A DNA stretch of 64,000 bases, from positions 1-64,000 of the forward strand of contig CACIHO010000006.1 in the NCBI GenBank assembly GCA_902586485.1. The letters run 5' to 3'. The DNA is from an uncultured Pelagibacteraceae bacterium (GTDB lineage: Bacteria; Pseudomonadota; Alphaproteobacteria; Pelagibacterales; Pelagibacteraceae). The position numbers and the translations under genes were made by a program. Every line of letters starts with the position of its first letter. Position 1 is the stretch's first letter. The notes under the pieces are model-generated. The model searched no databases. It was not told where the DNA came from and saw nothing but the letters and a program-made list of their open reading frames with translations. Positions 43,206-52,880 of this stretch are shown here, one piece after another.

Positions 43206-44935
43206 ATATTTTTGAATTATATTTAGATAAAATTAAATCAATTACTGTTGAACTTAGTAAAAAAAATCAACTTATCCTTCCAGAAAGTTTTAATGGTATT
43301 AATGCGGAAATACCACCCCCAAAATTTGATTGTGATATTTCAACTAATGTTGCAATGGTTTTATCTAAACTAAATAAAACCTCTCCAATAGAATTGGCAG
43401 AAAAACTTGCACCTGAAATAAAAAATAGTGATGATCAAATAGAAAATATATCCGTTGCTAAACCTGGTTTCATAAATATTAAATTTAAGCCATCTTTTTG
43501 GTCAAACTTTATTAAAGAAATAATAGATAACGCAGAAAAATTTGGAATTAATGAGAAAGAGAAAAAAAATAATTATTTAGTTGAATTTGTATCAGCCAAT
43601 CCTACAGGACCTTTGCATGTTGGTCACTGTCGAGGAGCTATTCTAGGCGATGTCATATCTAATGTGTTAATATTTAATAAGCATAAAGTTACAAAAGAGT
43701 ATTATGTAAATGATTATGGTAATCAAATTATAAATTTTACAAAATCTGTATATTTTAGAATTAGAGAAATAATATATAACGAAACTTTTCCACAGGATAA
43801 TCCTGATTTGTATCCAGGAGATTACCTTATTGATTTTGCGAAAAATATAGTTTCAGATAATTCAGATCTAAATTTTGATAATTATGATCAAATAAGTGAT
43901 AAGTTAACAGCTTTATCTATAGAACAGGCGCTGCTTTTAATTAAAAAGAACCTTAAGAGCTTAGGAATTAATCACGATAATTTTGTTAGTGAAAAAAGCA
44001 TTGTTTTAAACAACGAAGTAGAAAGTGTAATAAAATTTTTAGAAAAAAATAAATTTGTTTATAAAGGAAAAATTAAAGCTCCAGCTGGAGAAGACGATAA
44101 AAACTGGGTAGAACGAGAACAGTTACTTTTTAAATCTACTGATTTTGGTGATGATAAAGATAGAGCATTGCAAAAATCAGATGGAGCATGGACTTATTTT
44201 GCAAGCGATGTTGCATATCATAAAAATAAAGTAGATCGTAAATTTGATTATTTAATAAATATCCTTGGAGCAGATCATGCTGGTTACATCAAAAGAATTT
44301 CATCCTCAGTTGAAGCTTTATCAGGAAAAAAAGATAAACTAATTTGTAAAATTAGTCAGCTTGTAAAATTAATTAAAGATAACAAACCATTTAAGATGTC
44401 TAAAAGAAAAGGTGACTACATTACGGTTGATGATTTAATTAAAGAGGTTGGAAAAGATGCAACCAGGTTTATCATGCTTAACAGAAGTAGTGATGTTGAA
44501 TTAGATTTTGATTTTGATGCTGTAAAAGAAAAATCTAAAGATAATCCGTTATACTATGTTCAATATTGTTATGCCAGAATCTCATCTGTCTTTAGACATA
44601 TTGATAAAGATTTAAATTCAAACATTGAATTAGATGATTTTAGTTTTGAATATTCAAATGATGAGATCAAAATTTTAAAAAAGATTTCAGAATGGCCTAA
44701 ATGTATTGATGCAGCTAGTTCAAAATTAGAACCGCATAGAATACCTGTTTATTTATATGATCTTGCCTCAGAATTTCATTCGTATTGGAATCTTGGTAAA
44801 CAAAACCCAGAAAAAAGATTTATTAATGATCAAAAAACAGTTTCACCAGATAAATTAATTTTTTTAAAAGCAATATCTAACGTTGTAAAATCAGGAATGA
44901 ATATAGTTGGCGTAGATACACCAGATAAAATGTAA
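43202..44935 (+). CDS. argS: arginyl-tRNA synthetase
   Basis: 577-aa class I synthetase. The HIGH-type motif reads ANPTGPLHVGHCRGAILGD, the KMSKS-type loop KMSKRKGDYITVDDL, with an N-terminal Add-1 tRNA-binding domain and a C-terminal DALR helical domain (SVFRHIDKDL to the end). It starts on the dgt stop (ATGA) and ends sharing a base with the next small gene. Confidence 0.96.
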   Translation: MNIFELYLDKIKSITVELSKKNQLILPESFNGINAEIPPPKFDCDISTNVAMVLSKLNKTSPIELAEKLAPEIKNSDDQIENISVAKPGFINIKFKPSFWSNFIKEIIDNAEKFGINEKEKKNNYLVEFVSANPTGPLHVGHCRGAILGDVISNVLIFNKHKVTKEYYVNDYGNQIINFTKSVYFRIREIIYNETFPQDNPDLYPGDYLIDFAKNIVSDNSDLNFDNYDQISDKLTALSIEQALLLIKKNLKSLGINHDNFVSEKSIVLNNEVESVIKFLEKNKFVYKGKIKAPAGEDDKNWVEREQLLFKSTDFGDDKDRALQKSDGAWTYFASDVAYHKNKVDRKFDYLINILGADHAGYIKRISSSVEALSGKKDKLICKISQLVKLIKDNKPFKMSKRKGDYITVDDLIKEVGKDATRFIMLNRSSDVELDFDFDAVKEKSKDNPLYYVQYCYARISSVFRHIDKDLNSNIELDDFSFEYSNDEIKILKKISEWPKCIDAASSKLEPHRIPVYLYDLASEFHSYWNLGKQNPEKRFINDQKTVSPDKLIFLKAISNVVKSGMNIVGVDTPDKM

Positions 44936-45195
44936 TGTTAAAAGAAATTAAGTATTTAATCTTTATTGTTGTAATTGCTTTATTTATTTTTTTGACTGGT
45001 AGATATTATTTTTCAGATGAAAATAAGAAAAAATCATACAGATCTTATAAAAATAATGATGAAAAAATTAAATTATATTCAAAAAATCTACCTGTTTTGG
45101 AAAACGACACACAAAATGTAATAGAATACGTTAAGCAAACAAACAAAAAAAAGAAAAAAAAGTTTAATTTTTGGAAACTTTTAGAGAATGATTAA
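44935..45195 (+). CDS. small inner-membrane protein in the place of a SPOR-domain gene
   Basis: 86 aa: one N-terminal membrane helix (KYLIFIVVIALFIFLTGRYYF), then a charged, Lys-rich tail ending KKKKKFNFWKLLEND. No domain is recognised. In many alphaproteobacteria a SPOR-domain protein sits between argS and nagZ; this gene has that position and topology but no SPOR domain, so it may be a reduced descendant. Coupled at both ends to its neighbours by overlap. Confidence 0.75.
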   Translation: MLKEIKYLIFIVVIALFIFLTGRYYFSDENKKKSYRSYKNNDEKIKLYSKNLPVLENDTQNVIEYVKQTNKKKKKKFNFWKLLEND

Positions 45196-46138
45196 GAATA
45201 GAAGAGCTTTTATTGTTGGTTTAAAATCATCAAAATTATCAAACAAAGAGATTACTTTTTTAAATAAATATAAACCATGGGGAGTTATTTTATTTTCAAG
45301 AAACATAAGCTCAATTGAACAAACTAAAAAATTAACTGATAAAATAAAAAAGATATTTAAAGATAAAAAATACCCAATACTAATTGATCAAGAAGGTGGC
45401 CGAGTAAATCGATTAAGTAAAATTATCTCATTTGACAATTTAACCTCTGAATATTTTGGCAATTTATTCACAAAAGATAAGAAAAAATTTAATATTATTT
45501 ATAAATTATTTATCGATAAGACTTCGTATTTACTTAAATCAATCGGTGTTAATATAAATACCGTTCCTGTTTTAGACCTTCGTGTTAAAGAAGCTAGCAA
45601 CATTATTGGTGATAGGTCTTTTTCAAAAAATAAAAAAAATGTCTCTAAAATTGGAGATATTTGTATTAATTATTTTCACGAAAATTCTATTGGAACTGTG
45701 ATGAAGCATATACCAGGGCATGGATTAGCTAAGGTAGATAGTCATAAATTTACTCCTATAGTTACTAAAAACTTAAATTATTTGAATAAAAATGATTTTT
45801 TTCCATTCAAGAAAAAACAAAGCTATTTTGCAATGACAGCACATGTAATATATCGAAGCATTGATAAATTAAATACAGCTACACACTCTGAAAAAATTAT
45901 AAATTTAATTAGAAATAAAATTGGTTTTAAAAACATTTTAATTTCAGATGATTTATCAATGAAAAGCTTAAAAGATGATTTAAAAACTAATACTATTAAA
46001 ACGTTTAGTGCAGGTTGTAATCTTGCACTTCATTGTAATGGCAAATTGTCTGAAATGAAGGTGGTTGGCGATAATTCACCAAAGGTTAGTAATTTTATTA
46101 TAAAAAAAACATCGTTATTTTATAAAATTTTAAGTTAA
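45188..46138 (+). CDS. nagZ: beta-N-acetylhexosaminidase (peptidoglycan recycling)
   Basis: Glycoside hydrolase family 3 enzyme that removes GlcNAc from recycled muropeptides in the cytoplasm. Motifs: PWGVILFSRNI, PILIDQEGGRVNRL, TVMKHIPGHGLAKVDSHKFTP (catalytic His/Asp dyad loop) and ISDDLSMKSL with the nucleophile Asp. 316 aa. Overlaps the small membrane-protein gene by eight bases. Confidence 0.92.
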   Translation: MIKNRRAFIVGLKSSKLSNKEITFLNKYKPWGVILFSRNISSIEQTKKLTDKIKKIFKDKKYPILIDQEGGRVNRLSKIISFDNLTSEYFGNLFTKDKKKFNIIYKLFIDKTSYLLKSIGVNINTVPVLDLRVKEASNIIGDRSFSKNKKNVSKIGDICINYFHENSIGTVMKHIPGHGLAKVDSHKFTPIVTKNLNYLNKNDFFPFKKKQSYFAMTAHVIYRSIDKLNTATHSEKIINLIRNKIGFKNILISDDLSMKSLKDDLKTNTIKTFSAGCNLALHCNGKLSEMKVVGDNSPKVSNFIIKKTSLFYKILS

Positions 46139-46147
46139 TATCTGATC

Positions 46148-46891
46148 ATGACTATTTCTGATTCTGCATTATTTAATGTCGATATAAATAACTATAATGG
46201 TCCTCTAGATGTACTTTTAGATTTAGCAAAAGCTCAAAAAGTAGATCTTGAAGAGATATCAATTACAAAGCTAGCAGATCAATTTCACGATTATATTACA
46301 AAAGAAAAAGATTTAAATTTAGAAATTGCTTCAGAATATTTATTAATGGCAACTTGGTTAGCATATTTAAAATCTAAATTATTACTTCCGGGAACTCCAG
46401 AAGAAGAATTTAAAGTTCAAGAAGTTGCCGAAAAATTAAAATTACAACTAAAAAAATTAGAGCTAATAAGATTACTTTCTGAACAAATGCTAAAAAGAAA
46501 AAGACTGGGTAGAGAAATTCGATCAAGAGGAATGAAAGGAAATATAAGATCTATTTATAGTACAGAATATAATTTAAGTTTATTTGAACTACTTAAGTCA
46601 TATTCAACAATTATTATGACCAAAGACTTTCAAAAAATGAATATTCCAAAATTACCTGTCTTTACTGCTGAGGATGGAATTAAAACTATAAGAGAGTTTT
46701 TTGGTAAATTAATTGATTGGAAAAAATTAGATGATTTAATTCCCAAAAATTTTAAAAGCGGCTCAAAATATAAACGTACTGGGAAAGCAGGAATTTTTGC
46801 TGGTTCATTAGAATTAGTTAAAGAAGGAAACCTGACTATGAAACAAGATAAATTATTTGATGATATTTATGTGAAGGAAAATAATGATTAA
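46148..46891 (+). CDS. scpA: segregation and condensation protein A
   Basis: Kleisin subunit that bridges SMC heads in chromosome condensation. N-terminal NYNGPLDVLLDLAKAQKVDLEEISI is the ScpA hallmark, followed by EYLLMATWLAYLKSKLLLP and a C-terminal winged-helix region. 247 aa. Overlaps scpB by eight bases. Confidence 0.94.
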   Translation: MTISDSALFNVDINNYNGPLDVLLDLAKAQKVDLEEISITKLADQFHDYITKEKDLNLEIASEYLLMATWLAYLKSKLLLPGTPEEEFKVQEVAEKLKLQLKKLELIRLLSEQMLKRKRLGREIRSRGMKGNIRSIYSTEYNLSLFELLKSYSTIIMTKDFQKMNIPKLPVFTAEDGIKTIREFFGKLIDWKKLDDLIPKNFKSGSKYKRTGKAGIFAGSLELVKEGNLTMKQDKLFDDIYVKENND

Positions 46892-47585
46892 AAAACAAAA
46901 AATCGTAAAAGATAATATTGTTAAATTTCCATCTAAGTTATCTGATTTGGAAAAAGAAATTGAAGCAGTCATATTTGCTGCTGCTGAGCCATTAGATGTC
47001 GATACAATTCAAAGTAAAACTACAAAAAAGGGTAGTGTAACAAAAGCTTTAGAGAAGTTGCAGCAAGAATATTCTAAAAGAGGAATTAATTTAGTTTGTA
47101 TTAAAGAAAAGTGGTCCTTCAGAACTTCTCCTAACTTGTCAAACATCATGTCACAAGAAAGGACAGTTGAAAAAAAGCTTTCCAGAGCTGCGGTGGAGAC
47201 TTTGGCTATAATTGTATATCATCAGCCTGTCACTAGAGCTGAGATTGAAGAAATAAGAGGTGTTGCCTTTGGTACAAATACTCTTGAAATATTGATGGAA
47301 CTTAACTGGGTCAAACCAGGTGGACGTAAAGATGTGCCAGGTAGACCAATTCAGTATGTTACAACAGACGAATTTTTAAGTCATTTTAATCTGCAAAAAC
47401 TATCTGATTTACCAACAATTGATGAACTAGGTGCGGCTGGTCTTATTGATAGTTCCAGTATTGATAATGCGATTTTTGGAACTGGTAAATTCTACAAAGA
47501 AAAACAAGAAGAAAAAAAAGAGGATATTTATTCTAATATTGATGAGATGTTAAATAGTACTCTTAATACAGAAGACAAAGAATAA
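46884..47585 (+). CDS. scpB: segregation and condensation protein B
   Basis: Second non-SMC condensin subunit with two winged-helix domains: EKEIEAVIFAAAEPLDVD at the N terminus and LSRAAVETLAIIVYHQPVTRAEIEEIRG in the middle, then GRPIQYVTTDEFLSHF. 233 aa with an acidic/Lys-rich tail. Coupled to scpA. Confidence 0.94.
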   Translation: MIKKQKIVKDNIVKFPSKLSDLEKEIEAVIFAAAEPLDVDTIQSKTTKKGSVTKALEKLQQEYSKRGINLVCIKEKWSFRTSPNLSNIMSQERTVEKKLSRAAVETLAIIVYHQPVTRAEIEEIRGVAFGTNTLEILMELNWVKPGGRKDVPGRPIQYVTTDEFLSHFNLQKLSDLPTIDELGAAGLIDSSSIDNAIFGTGKFYKEKQEEKKEDIYSNIDEMLNSTLNTEDKE

Positions 47586-47632
47586 CAAAAAAAGTAACTT
47601 TTAAATTAATCATAAAAAGGTTATAAGTTTTT

Positions 47633-47833
47633 ATGAGCATAGGAATTTGGCAAATAGCAATCGTAGTTATATTAGTAGTCTTATTATTTGGACGAGGTAA
47701 AATTTCTAGTCTGATGGGTGATGTAGCTAAGGGAATTAAAAGTTTTAAAAAAGGAATGGCTTCAGACGTTACTGAAGATACAGAGCCAAAAAATATTTCC
47801 GACGAAAATAAAGACTCAGAAAACAAAGATTAA
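47633..47833 (+). CDS. tatA: Sec-independent translocase protein TatA
   Basis: 66 aa. One N-terminal membrane helix ([22 protein letters not shown], with the FGRGKI hinge), an amphipathic helix ([14 protein letters not shown]) and an acidic tail. It forms the pore that lets folded twin-arginine substrates cross the inner membrane. First gene of tatABC. Confidence 0.93.
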   Translation: MSIGIWQIAIVVILVVLLFGRGKISSLMGDVAKGIKSFKKGMASDVTEDTEPKNISDENKDSENKD

Positions 47834-47838
47834 ATCAC

Positions 47839-48057
47839 ATGCCTACTATTGGTTGGTTTGAGATATTAATTGTTGTTGGTATTGCAATTATTGTTCTAGG
47901 CCCAAAAGATTTTCCAATCATGTTAAAGAAAGCTGGTTCTTGGATAGGAACTGCTAAAAGATATGTAAGTAATATTCAAAATGAAGTTTCTAATTTAGAA
48001 ATTGATGAAGAAAAAATTGATAAAGAAATAAAAAAAGAAACTAAAAAAGATGAGTAA
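47839..48057 (+). CDS. tatB: Sec-independent translocase protein TatB, very short
   Basis: 72 aa. GWFEILIVVGIAIIVLGPKDFPIMLKKAG carries the TatB-type helix with the conserved Glu and the LGP hinge, followed by an amphipathic helix and a short charged tail. Typical TatB proteins have 120-170 aa, so most of the C-terminal part is missing. Position between tatA and tatC supports TatB, which recruits substrates to TatC. Confidence 0.85.
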   Translation: MPTIGWFEILIVVGIAIIVLGPKDFPIMLKKAGSWIGTAKRYVSNIQNEVSNLEIDEEKIDKEIKKETKKDE

Positions 48058-48820
48058 TGAAGAAAATGAAGGTGGATTTGTTAGCCATCTAACAGAACTA
48101 AGAAAAAGATTAATACATAGTTTTATATTTTTAATAATCTTTTTTGTTATTTGTTATATATTTGCAGAATATATCTACGGTTTTTTAGTTGATCCATTTG
48201 CTCAAGCTGTTAAAGATGATGGATCTGATAGAAGGCTTATTTTTACAGCCTTACAGGAAACTTTTTTAACTTATATTAAGGTATCCTTTTTCACAGCTTT
48301 TTTCGTCACCTGTCCATTTATTCTAATGCAAATATGGAAATTTATTGCACCGGGATTATATAAACATGAAAAAGTTGCAATACTCCCATACCTTGTATTA
48401 ACACCAATTCTTTTCTTTTTAGGAGGCATGCTTGTTTACTATTTGATAATGCCTCTAGCTATTAAATTCTTTTTATCATTTGAAAGCACAGGGATGTCTA
48501 CAAGTCTACCCATTCAATTAGAAGCCAAAGTAAATGAATACTTATCACTTGTAATGAAATTAATTTTTGCATTTGGAATAAGTTTCCAACTCCCCATAGT
48601 CTTGAGTTTATTAGCAAGAATAGGTGTTGTTGATAGTCAATTTCTAAAAGAAAGAAGAAAGTATGTAGTAGTAATTATATTTGCTGCTGCTGCATTGCTT
48701 ACACCACCAGATCCAATTACTCAAATAGGTTTAGCTATTCCTTTATTAATTTTATATGAATTATCAATATTTTCAGTAAAATTTATAGAAAACAAAAATT
48801 TAGAAAAGACTGATGCATAA
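48050..48820 (+). CDS. tatC: Sec-independent translocase protein TatC
   Basis: Receptor for twin-arginine signal peptides, 256 aa, six membrane helices. Motifs: [15 protein letters not shown] at the N terminus, [21 protein letters not shown], FKxFxxPGLY-type [13 protein letters not shown], and TPPDPITQI near the end. Overlaps tatB and serS by eight bases each. Confidence 0.95.
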   Translation: MSNEENEGGFVSHLTELRKRLIHSFIFLIIFFVICYIFAEYIYGFLVDPFAQAVKDDGSDRRLIFTALQETFLTYIKVSFFTAFFVTCPFILMQIWKFIAPGLYKHEKVAILPYLVLTPILFFLGGMLVYYLIMPLAIKFFLSFESTGMSTSLPIQLEAKVNEYLSLVMKLIFAFGISFQLPIVLSLLARIGVVDSQFLKERRKYVVVIIFAAAALLTPPDPITQIGLAIPLLILYELSIFSVKFIENKNLEKTDA

Positions 48821-50072
48821 TTTAAAAGAAATTAGAAAAGATTTTTCAAAATTTGAAAAAGATCTTGAAAAACGATCAGTTAAAATTGATTTTATAAATT
48901 TAAAAAAGCTTGATGAGTTAAATAGAGATTTAATTCAAAAGAAAGAAAATCTAGAAAAAGAAAAAAAAGATATTTCTAAATCTAAAGATGAAAGTTTATT
49001 TAAAAAATCTAAAGAAATATCTATAGAATTAGAAAAGATTACTGAGCAACAAAAAAAAACTAAAACTGAATTAGATAATATTTTATCAAATATACCAAAT
49101 ATACCTCATCAAGATGTTCCAAATGGGAAAGATGAAAATGATAATGTAGAAGTTTTAAAAGCTGGAAAAATTCCTGAGTTTGATTTTAAACCCAAATCTC
49201 ATTATGAGCTTGGTGAAAATTTAGGCATGCTTGATTTTGATCTTGCAACCAAAACAACTGGGTCAAGATTTGTATTTGTAAAAAAAGAATTAGCGTTATT
49301 GGAACGAGCATTATCTAATTTTATGTTAGACACCCATATTGTTAAGAATGGCTATCAAGAGATTTCGCCTCCATTAATAGCTTCTGATAATACAATGTAT
49401 GGTACTGGCCAATTACCAAAATTCGAAAATGATCAATTTGAAATAAAATTTGATGAAGGATCTGATAGAAAATTTTTAATTCCAACCGCTGAAGTGATTT
49501 TAACAAACATTGTTAAAGATAAAATCGTTGACCAAAAAGATTTACCAATGAGATTTGTTGCTTCAACTCCATGTTTTAGAAAAGAAGCTGGTAGTTATGG
49601 AAAAGATACCAAAGGAATGATTAGGCAACATCAATTTTATAAAGTTGAGATGGTTAGTATTGTAGAAAAAGAAAATTGCCTAGAAGAATTAGAGCGAATG
49701 ACAAATTGTGCAACAGATATTCTTGATAAGCTAGAGTTACCTTATAGAAAAGTAATTTTATGTTCAGGTGATATGGGTTTCAGTGCAGAAAAAACTTATG
49801 ATATTGAAGTTTGGTTACCATCAGAAAACAAGTATCGTGAAATATCATCATGCTCTTCTTGTTCAACATTTCAGGCACAAAGAATGAAATCAAGATATAA
49901 AAATAATAACAAGGAAACTGTTTTTGTTGGAACACTAAATGGCAGTGGTTTAGCTGTGGGTAGAACTTTAATTGCGGTACTAGAAAACTATCAACAAAAA
50001 GATGGTTCAATCATTGTTCCTAAGTTACTGCGACCGTATATGAATAATTTGGAATTGATTTCAGCTAAATAA
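48813..50072 (+). CDS. serS: seryl-tRNA synthetase
   Basis: Class II synthetase, 419 aa. An N-terminal antiparallel coiled coil (residues 1-100, rich in Lys/Glu) grips the tRNA-Ser long arm. Catalytic motifs: motif 1 near EISPPLIAS, motif 2 [29 protein letters not shown] (in part), and motif 3 [18 protein letters not shown]. The last gene of the run begun at dgt; tatC overlaps it. Confidence 0.96.
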   Translation: MHNLKEIRKDFSKFEKDLEKRSVKIDFINLKKLDELNRDLIQKKENLEKEKKDISKSKDESLFKKSKEISIELEKITEQQKKTKTELDNILSNIPNIPHQDVPNGKDENDNVEVLKAGKIPEFDFKPKSHYELGENLGMLDFDLATKTTGSRFVFVKKELALLERALSNFMLDTHIVKNGYQEISPPLIASDNTMYGTGQLPKFENDQFEIKFDEGSDRKFLIPTAEVILTNIVKDKIVDQKDLPMRFVASTPCFRKEAGSYGKDTKGMIRQHQFYKVEMVSIVEKENCLEELERMTNCATDILDKLELPYRKVILCSGDMGFSAEKTYDIEVWLPSENKYREISSCSSCSTFQAQRMKSRYKNNNKETVFVGTLNGSGLAVGRTLIAVLENYQQKDGSIIVPKLLRPYMNNLELISAK

Positions 50073-50127
50073 AGTTGTTTTAATTACATAGATAGTATAA
50101 ATATTCACATAATTTATAAGGAGATTT

Positions 50128-50421
50128 ATGGAAGGCTCAGGAATTGGACAATTTATACCGTTAATTTTAATATTTGTAATTTTTTATTTTTTCTTAATTA
50201 GACCGCAGCAAAAAAAAGTTAAAGAGCACAAAGCAATGGTTGAAAGTCTTAAGAGAGGTGACAAGGTTGTTACTTCTGGTGGAATTACAGGTACAGTGGA
50301 GAGACTTATAGACAACGATAAAGTTGAAGTAGAAATTGCTGAAAACGTGAAGGTTGAGATAGTTAAATCAACTGGTATTCAAAGTCTTGTTAATACAAAT
50401 ACTCAAGAAGTTAAAAAATAA
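50128..50421 (+). CDS. yajC: Sec translocon accessory protein YajC
   Basis: 97 aa, one membrane helix (GQFIPLILIFVIFYFFLIRPQQKK, with the hallmark FYFxxIRPQQKK) and a small cytoplasmic beta domain (GDKVVTSGGITGTV). It joins SecDF in aiding protein export. A clear AAGGAG lies before the ATG, and the 55-base gap behind serS contains a TATAAAT, so a new transcript probably starts here. Confidence 0.94.
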   Translation: MEGSGIGQFIPLILIFVIFYFFLIRPQQKKVKEHKAMVESLKRGDKVVTSGGITGTVERLIDNDKVEVEIAENVKVEIVKSTGIQSLVNTNTQEVKK

Positions 50422-50435
50422 TTATTTTTAGTTAA

Positions 50436-51989
50436 GTGCTTTATTTCTCTAAGTTAAGAATTTTATTTATAACTCTTTTTTCAGTTTTATTTATTTTAAT
50501 AGCCTCATCAAATCTTTTTAAATTTGATGATAATTTTTTTGACAAAAAAATTAATTTAGGTTTAGACCTTCAGGGTGGATCATATCTATTACTTGAAATT
50601 GATAATGAACCTGTAATTGAACAAAAGCTCCAAAACTTAACAACAATTATTAGAAATTACTTCAAAGAAAAAAATATTAAGATCAACAATATAAAGATAG
50701 AAAATCAAAATATTTTTTTTAATGTAATAGAAAATGATAAGCAATCAATCTTGGATGTTTTTCAGGATGAAAATAGCGACATTAACCCCTATTACCCAAG
50801 ATTTAAATCACATCAGTTAGAAATTGAAGATACAGGGTTAAATTTAAAAGTAAATTTTTCAAGACAAGGTTTAATTAAACTTAAAACTTCATCTCAAGAT
50901 CAAGCTATTGAAATAGTTAGAAGAAGAGTAGATGAGGTTGGAACTAATGAGCCAAACATACTTAAAAGAGGAAACAACCGAATTTTAGTAGAGTTGCCTG
51001 GATTAGATGATCCAATGAGAATAAAATCATTACTTGGTAAAACTGCAAACCTTACTTTTCGCTTTGTAACAAATGATGAAAATGATCGTTTTGGTGTTGA
51101 AAAGTTAAAATTTGAAAATGGCCTAGAAGAAGCCACAGTTAGTAAAAGAATTATAATCAGTGGTGAAAATTTACTCGATGCACAACCAAAAATGGATACT
51201 CAAGCTAACCAAACAATTGTTTCATTTACTTTAGATAGAGTAGGTGCAAAAAGGTTTGGTAAGGCAACATCAACTGGTATTGGAAAACAATTAGCAATTG
51301 TTTTAGATGGTAAAATTATTAGTGCACCTGTAGTTAGAGATACGATTGCCAGTGGTTCTGGTCAGATAAGTGGTGGCTTTACTTTTCAAACAGCAACTGA
51401 TTTAGCTTTATTATTAAGATCAGGAGCATTGCCAGCACCATTAGAAATAATTGAAGAAAGAACAGTTGGACCAGATCTTGGACAAGACTCAATTAATGCA
51501 GGAATGATTGCTTTAGCAATAGGTTTTATATTGGTGATAATTTTTATGTTTGTAAAATATAAAATTTTTGGATTAATTACCAATGTAACACTAATAGTTA
51601 ATTTGTTTATTCTTTTAGGTGTTTTAACTTTATTTGAAGCTACTTTAACATTGCCTGGTATTGCAGGGATTATTCTAACTGTAGGTATGGCAGTTGATGC
51701 AAATGTGTTAATTTTTGAGAGAATTAAAGAGGAACTAAAAGATGAGACTAATAATATTTTAGCTTTTGATGGTGGTTATACTAAATCAAGAACAGCAATT
51801 TTAGATGCCAACATTACTACATTATTAGCTGCTATTATTTTATTTTTCATGGGTTCAGGTCCAGTGAAAGGTTTTGCTGTAACCTTAGGAGTTGGAATAT
51901 TTACAACACTATTTTCAGTTTATTTCATAGCAAGATTGTTCACAAGTATTTATGTGTCAAGAAATAAAGATAAGGAAAAATTAATCTAA
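50436..51989 (+). CDS. secD: protein translocase subunit SecD
   Basis: RND-type subunit that uses the proton gradient to pull exported proteins through SecYEG. 517 aa, six membrane helices and a large periplasmic domain. Motifs: LGLDLQGGSYLLLEID, the VDEVGTNEPNI segment, and helix 4 TLPGIAGIILTVGMAVDANVLIFERIKEE (in part). The start is GTG 50436; no ATG precedes the first helix. It shares its stop with the secF start. Confidence 0.94.
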   Translation: MLYFSKLRILFITLFSVLFILIASSNLFKFDDNFFDKKINLGLDLQGGSYLLLEIDNEPVIEQKLQNLTTIIRNYFKEKNIKINNIKIENQNIFFNVIENDKQSILDVFQDENSDINPYYPRFKSHQLEIEDTGLNLKVNFSRQGLIKLKTSSQDQAIEIVRRRVDEVGTNEPNILKRGNNRILVELPGLDDPMRIKSLLGKTANLTFRFVTNDENDRFGVEKLKFENGLEEATVSKRIIISGENLLDAQPKMDTQANQTIVSFTLDRVGAKRFGKATSTGIGKQLAIVLDGKIISAPVVRDTIASGSGQISGGFTFQTATDLALLLRSGALPAPLEIIEERTVGPDLGQDSINAGMIALAIGFILVIIFMFVKYKIFGLITNVTLIVNLFILLGVLTLFEATLTLPGIAGIILTVGMAVDANVLIFERIKEELKDETNNILAFDGGYTKSRTAILDANITTLLAAIILFFMGSGPVKGFAVTLGVGIFTTLFSVYFIARLFTSIYVSRNKDKEKLI

Positions 51990-52879
51990 TGATTGCTTTT
52001 AATAAATATTATAACCACTTTAATTTATTATCATCAATATTAATTGTTATTTCTTTATTATTGTTAATATTTAAAGGACTTAATTTTGGTATAGACTTCC
52101 AAGGTGGTACATTAATTGAACTAAGAGCTTCAGACTCAAAAATAAATGTTAGTTCATTAAGAGATAGATTTAATCAAATGGATTTAGGAGATGTTTCAGT
52201 TAAAAAATTTGGAAATGATACTGATTTTTTAGTAAAATTTGAAAATAAAGATAATAAAAAGAACATCATTGAAGAAATTAAAGTTAATTTGGATAAATCT
52301 TTTGGAAACAATTATGATTTTAGAAGAGTTGAAAATGTTGGTCCAAAAGTTAGTGCCGAATTATTAAAATCAGGAGTTATAGCAATATCTTTGTCATTAG
52401 CATTAATGCTTATTTACATTTGGATTAGATTTGAATGGCAGTTCAGCCTAGGTGCAATTTTAGCTTTGTTTCATGACGTAATTGTAACTCTGGGAGTTTT
52501 TTCACTATTTAGTTTAGAAATTAATTTATCAATTATAGCAGCAGTGTTAACAATAGTTGGATACTCCATGAATGATACTGTCGTAATTTTTGACCGTGTT
52601 AGAGAAAATCTTAGAAAATATTCTGATATTAAAATTTTTGAATTAACAAATATTTCGATTAATGAAACTTTATCAAGAACTATAATAACATCTGCAACTA
52701 CTTTACTTGCTTTATTAGCAATTTATTTATTTGGTGGTGAAATATTAAAAGGGTTTTCATTAGCAATGATACTTGGTGTTGTTTTTGGAACTTATTCCTC
52801 AATTTATATAGCTAATACTGTTTTGGTTAGACTAAGAGTCTCTCAAAAAACTGTTCTTAGAGAAGATGAAAAAAAATAA
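51989..52879 (+). CDS. secF: protein translocase subunit SecF
   Basis: Partner of SecD, 296 aa, six membrane helices. Motifs: GIDFQGGTLIELRA, NVGPKVSAELLKSG, and AVLTIVGYSMNDTVVIFDRVRENLR (in part). Its gene ends one base from the convergent PuuD-like gene, with no room for a separate terminator. Confidence 0.94.
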   Translation: MIAFNKYYNHFNLLSSILIVISLLLLIFKGLNFGIDFQGGTLIELRASDSKINVSSLRDRFNQMDLGDVSVKKFGNDTDFLVKFENKDNKKNIIEEIKVNLDKSFGNNYDFRRVENVGPKVSAELLKSGVIAISLSLALMLIYIWIRFEWQFSLGAILALFHDVIVTLGVFSLFSLEINLSIIAAVLTIVGYSMNDTVVIFDRVRENLRKYSDIKIFELTNISINETLSRTIITSATTLLALLAIYLFGGEILKGFSLAMILGVVFGTYSSIYIANTVLVRLRVSQKTVLREDEKK

Positions 52880-52880
52880 T

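Noticed and set aside
47563-47826. 87-aa minus-strand frame
   Set aside because: Antisense to tatA, which has the full TatA pattern.
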